Shown here: piece by piece, positions 62,790 through 64,000 of the stretch
Layout of the letters: each line of letters begins with the position of its first letter
Numbering within the stretch: position 1 is the first letter of the stretch
Source of the DNA: Sulfuricurvum sp. PC08-66
Lineage (GTDB): Bacteria; Campylobacterota; Campylobacteria; Campylobacterales; Sulfurimonadaceae
Length of the DNA: 64,000 nucleotides
Reading direction: 5' to 3'
Assembly (NCBI GenBank): GCA_000830255.1
Contig: JQIT01000005.1
Location: 186,001 to 250,000, forward strand
The notes under the pieces: model-generated
What the model saw: the letters and a program-made list of their open reading frames with translations, nothing else
Databases searched by the model: none
Told to the model about the DNA's origin: nothing
Made by a program: the position numbers and the translations under genes

Positions 62790-63145
62790 AGGCTACACCC
62801 CAAAAGGTCGTAGAGTATCTGCTCGACGGCTTTTATCTCTAGGGGTGTTAGCTGTGTCAAAGCGCCTTGCGCGAAAAAAATCCGCTCTACACTAATCATG
62901 CGAAGACCATTACAAAAGAGTTCGCTGTCATGTTCGAGGCGCTCTCTTTTGGCAATTTTGAGTCGATAATCCCCACCCAAAAGTTGCGTACTCAACGGTA
63001 TGATAATTGCCTCTTGGTACGCGCCTGTATCGATAGCGCGGTTGAGCATACGATTTTGGAATATACAAACAGGACGAATTTTGCCTATATCGTTTTGTGC
63101 TTTTGTGCCCAAATTTGCCAAATAGATGGCGCCTTTAGTTATCAT
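62786..63145 (-). CDS. MazF/PemK-type toxin
   Basis: The protein is about 119 aa from ATG 63145 (MITKGAIYLANLG), with the PemK/MazF fold (GKIRPVCIFQN, AIIIPLSTQL, GLRMISVERIF). It cuts RNA in related systems. It overlaps the antitoxin stop by about 11 bp, the usual arrangement for this family. Confidence 0.75.
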   Translation of the reverse strand: MITKGAIYLANLGTKAQNDIGKIRPVCIFQNRMLNRAIDTGAYQEAIIIPLSTQLLGGDYRLKIAKRERLEHDSELFCNGLRMISVERIFFAQGALTQLTPLEIKAVEQILYDLLGCSL

Positions 63146-63386
63146 CGAGTCCATCCAAAAGCAGCGCATCGTCCAATTTTTCACCCTTTTTGAGTGCCTC
63201 ATAGTTGCGCTCTAGCCATCTAGCATACTCAATCTCTTCGATGACATCGACCAGCATGCTTTTGTAGCGTGCAGGAAAAGCGATAAGTTTGGCTTGTTTG
63301 CTCTTCTTATCAATGATGTCGAGAATCTCTCCGCTCTCAAGCAAGGCAGGGTTTTTGCTCATTTGAGCCACTCCTACTGTCAGCAT
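63135..63386 (-). CDS. Antitoxin partner of the MazF-type toxin
   Basis: The 83-aa protein (start behind AAAGGA) has an N-terminal DNA-binding-like segment (GEILDIIDKKSKQAKLIAFP) and an acidic C-terminus (DDALLLDGLDDN) that would mask the toxin. No known antitoxin family is identified with certainty. Confidence 0.65.
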   Translation of the reverse strand: MLTVGVAQMSKNPALLESGEILDIIDKKSKQAKLIAFPARYKSMLVDVIEEIEYARWLERNYEALKKGEKLDDALLLDGLDDN

Positions 63387-63502
63387 TTAAAATCCTTTAT
63401 TGAAATCAGATATTCTAATTGGAAATCATTCTGTTGTCAATGCCCCTTGGAAGAACAAAAAATGCAATAGCTTCCCAAAGTTATACGCGAAGGAGTCACC
63501 TC

Positions 63503-64000
63503 ATGGCAATCATCAATGACACCACACTACGCGATGGCGAGCAGGCTCCCTACGTAGCCTTCAATACTGCCGAAAAATTGGCAATCGCTACGCAACTCGC
63601 GGCGTGTGGTGTCGATGAGCTAGAGATTGGTATTCCCGCCATGGGACTCAAAGAGCAAAGCGACATCAAAGAGCTTTTGGCATTGGGTCTGACACCTCGC
63701 ATGATGACGTGGAACCGCGCGAAACTAGGCGACATCGAGGCATCTTTGGCGTGTGGAATCAAGGCTGTCGATATCTCGATACCGCTTTCACGTGTCCTTA
63801 TCGATGTCAAATTTCATGGCAATATCGATGCGATGTTGCGTGCACTCGAAGAGGCGGTGAGACTGGCTAAAAGCGAAGGATTATTTGTGTGTATCGGCGG
63901 TGAGGATAGCTCACGCGCCCCCACGCCCTTCATCCAAGAGGTGATGCAATTGGGGCAATCGTGGGGCGCTGATCGCTTTCGCTATTGCGATACGGTGGGG
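63503..64000 (+). CDS. nifV: NifV, homocitrate synthase (5' part)
   Basis: The first 166 residues are present ([17 protein letters not shown], the DTTLRDGEQ motif that binds the divalent metal, then EIGIPAMG and WNRAK). NifV makes homocitrate for FeMo-co. It starts behind GAAGGAG and runs past the window end. Confidence 0.9.
   Translation, partial: MAIINDTTLRDGEQAPYVAFNTAEKLAIATQLAACGVDELEIGIPAMGLKEQSDIKELLALGLTPRMMTWNRAKLGDIEASLACGIKAVDISIPLSRVLIDVKFHGNIDAMLRALEEAVRLAKSEGLFVCIGGEDSSRAPTPFIQEVMQLGQSWGADRFRYCDTVG

Overview
The window reads as chromosomal DNA of a sulfur-oxidising, apparently nitrogen-fixing member of the Campylobacterota (Sulfuricurvum/Sulfurimonas/Sulfurovum-like). This rests on a soxXYZAB operon without soxCD, Campylobacterota-type housekeeping genes (pssA, ppk1, uvrB, rmuC) and scattered nif genes (nifB, nifV, nifS, two NifX-like proteins, three FdxN-like ferredoxins, a NifU-C-like protein). 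No nifHDK lies inside the window, and the genus is an inference. Genes are densely packed, with many 4-14 bp overlaps. I found no rRNA, tRNA, CRISPR array or insertion sequence.

Layout. 1-8540: tail of a histidine kinase, the soxXYZAB operon, then a porin and exported accessory proteins (metallo-beta-lactamase fold, thioredoxin fold, DsrE, DUF302). 8564-23417: housekeeping genes on both strands (TRIC channel, gamma carbonic anhydrase, CPA2 antiporter, ppk1, uvrB, a lone pseudopilin, an N-terminally short ABC ATPase with its permease, a histone-like protein, a DEAD-box helicase, rmuC, pssA). 23511-28638: an operon msrB / HD-GYP / ovoA / ovoB that predicts ovothiol synthesis. 28635-32489: divergent nif-linked genes around a 14-bp palindrome. 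32462-45305: GNAT, a two-component system, a DUF4143 ATPase, nifS, a solute-binding protein paired with a diguanylate cyclase, a redox operon and a PsiE-like protein. 45451-48740: clpX, a divergent clpP, a SIR2-like protein and a thiol-peroxidase-like protein without the peroxidatic cysteine. 50419-60725: an expanded and partly decayed family of ELWxxDGT-repeat (lipo)proteins, with a TetR regulator, two OmpR-type response regulators and an HWE/HisKA_2 sensor kinase. 60729-64000: NifX-like gene, nifB, a MazF-type toxin-antitoxin pair and the start of nifV.

The most interesting parts are (i) the ELWxxDGT lipoprotein array, in which six promoters share 7-bp half-sites repeated every 11 bp, with the first half-site starting 9 bp from a -10 box; this points to control by the neighbouring response regulators; (ii) the nif-flanked ClpXP / SIR2-like / cysteine-less Tpx group, a possible protein-quality or redox module tied to nitrogen fixation; (iii) the ovothiol operon carrying a c-di-GMP-type phosphodiesterase; and (iv) a CGACAAAAATGTC motif found four times, only in the right half of the window.
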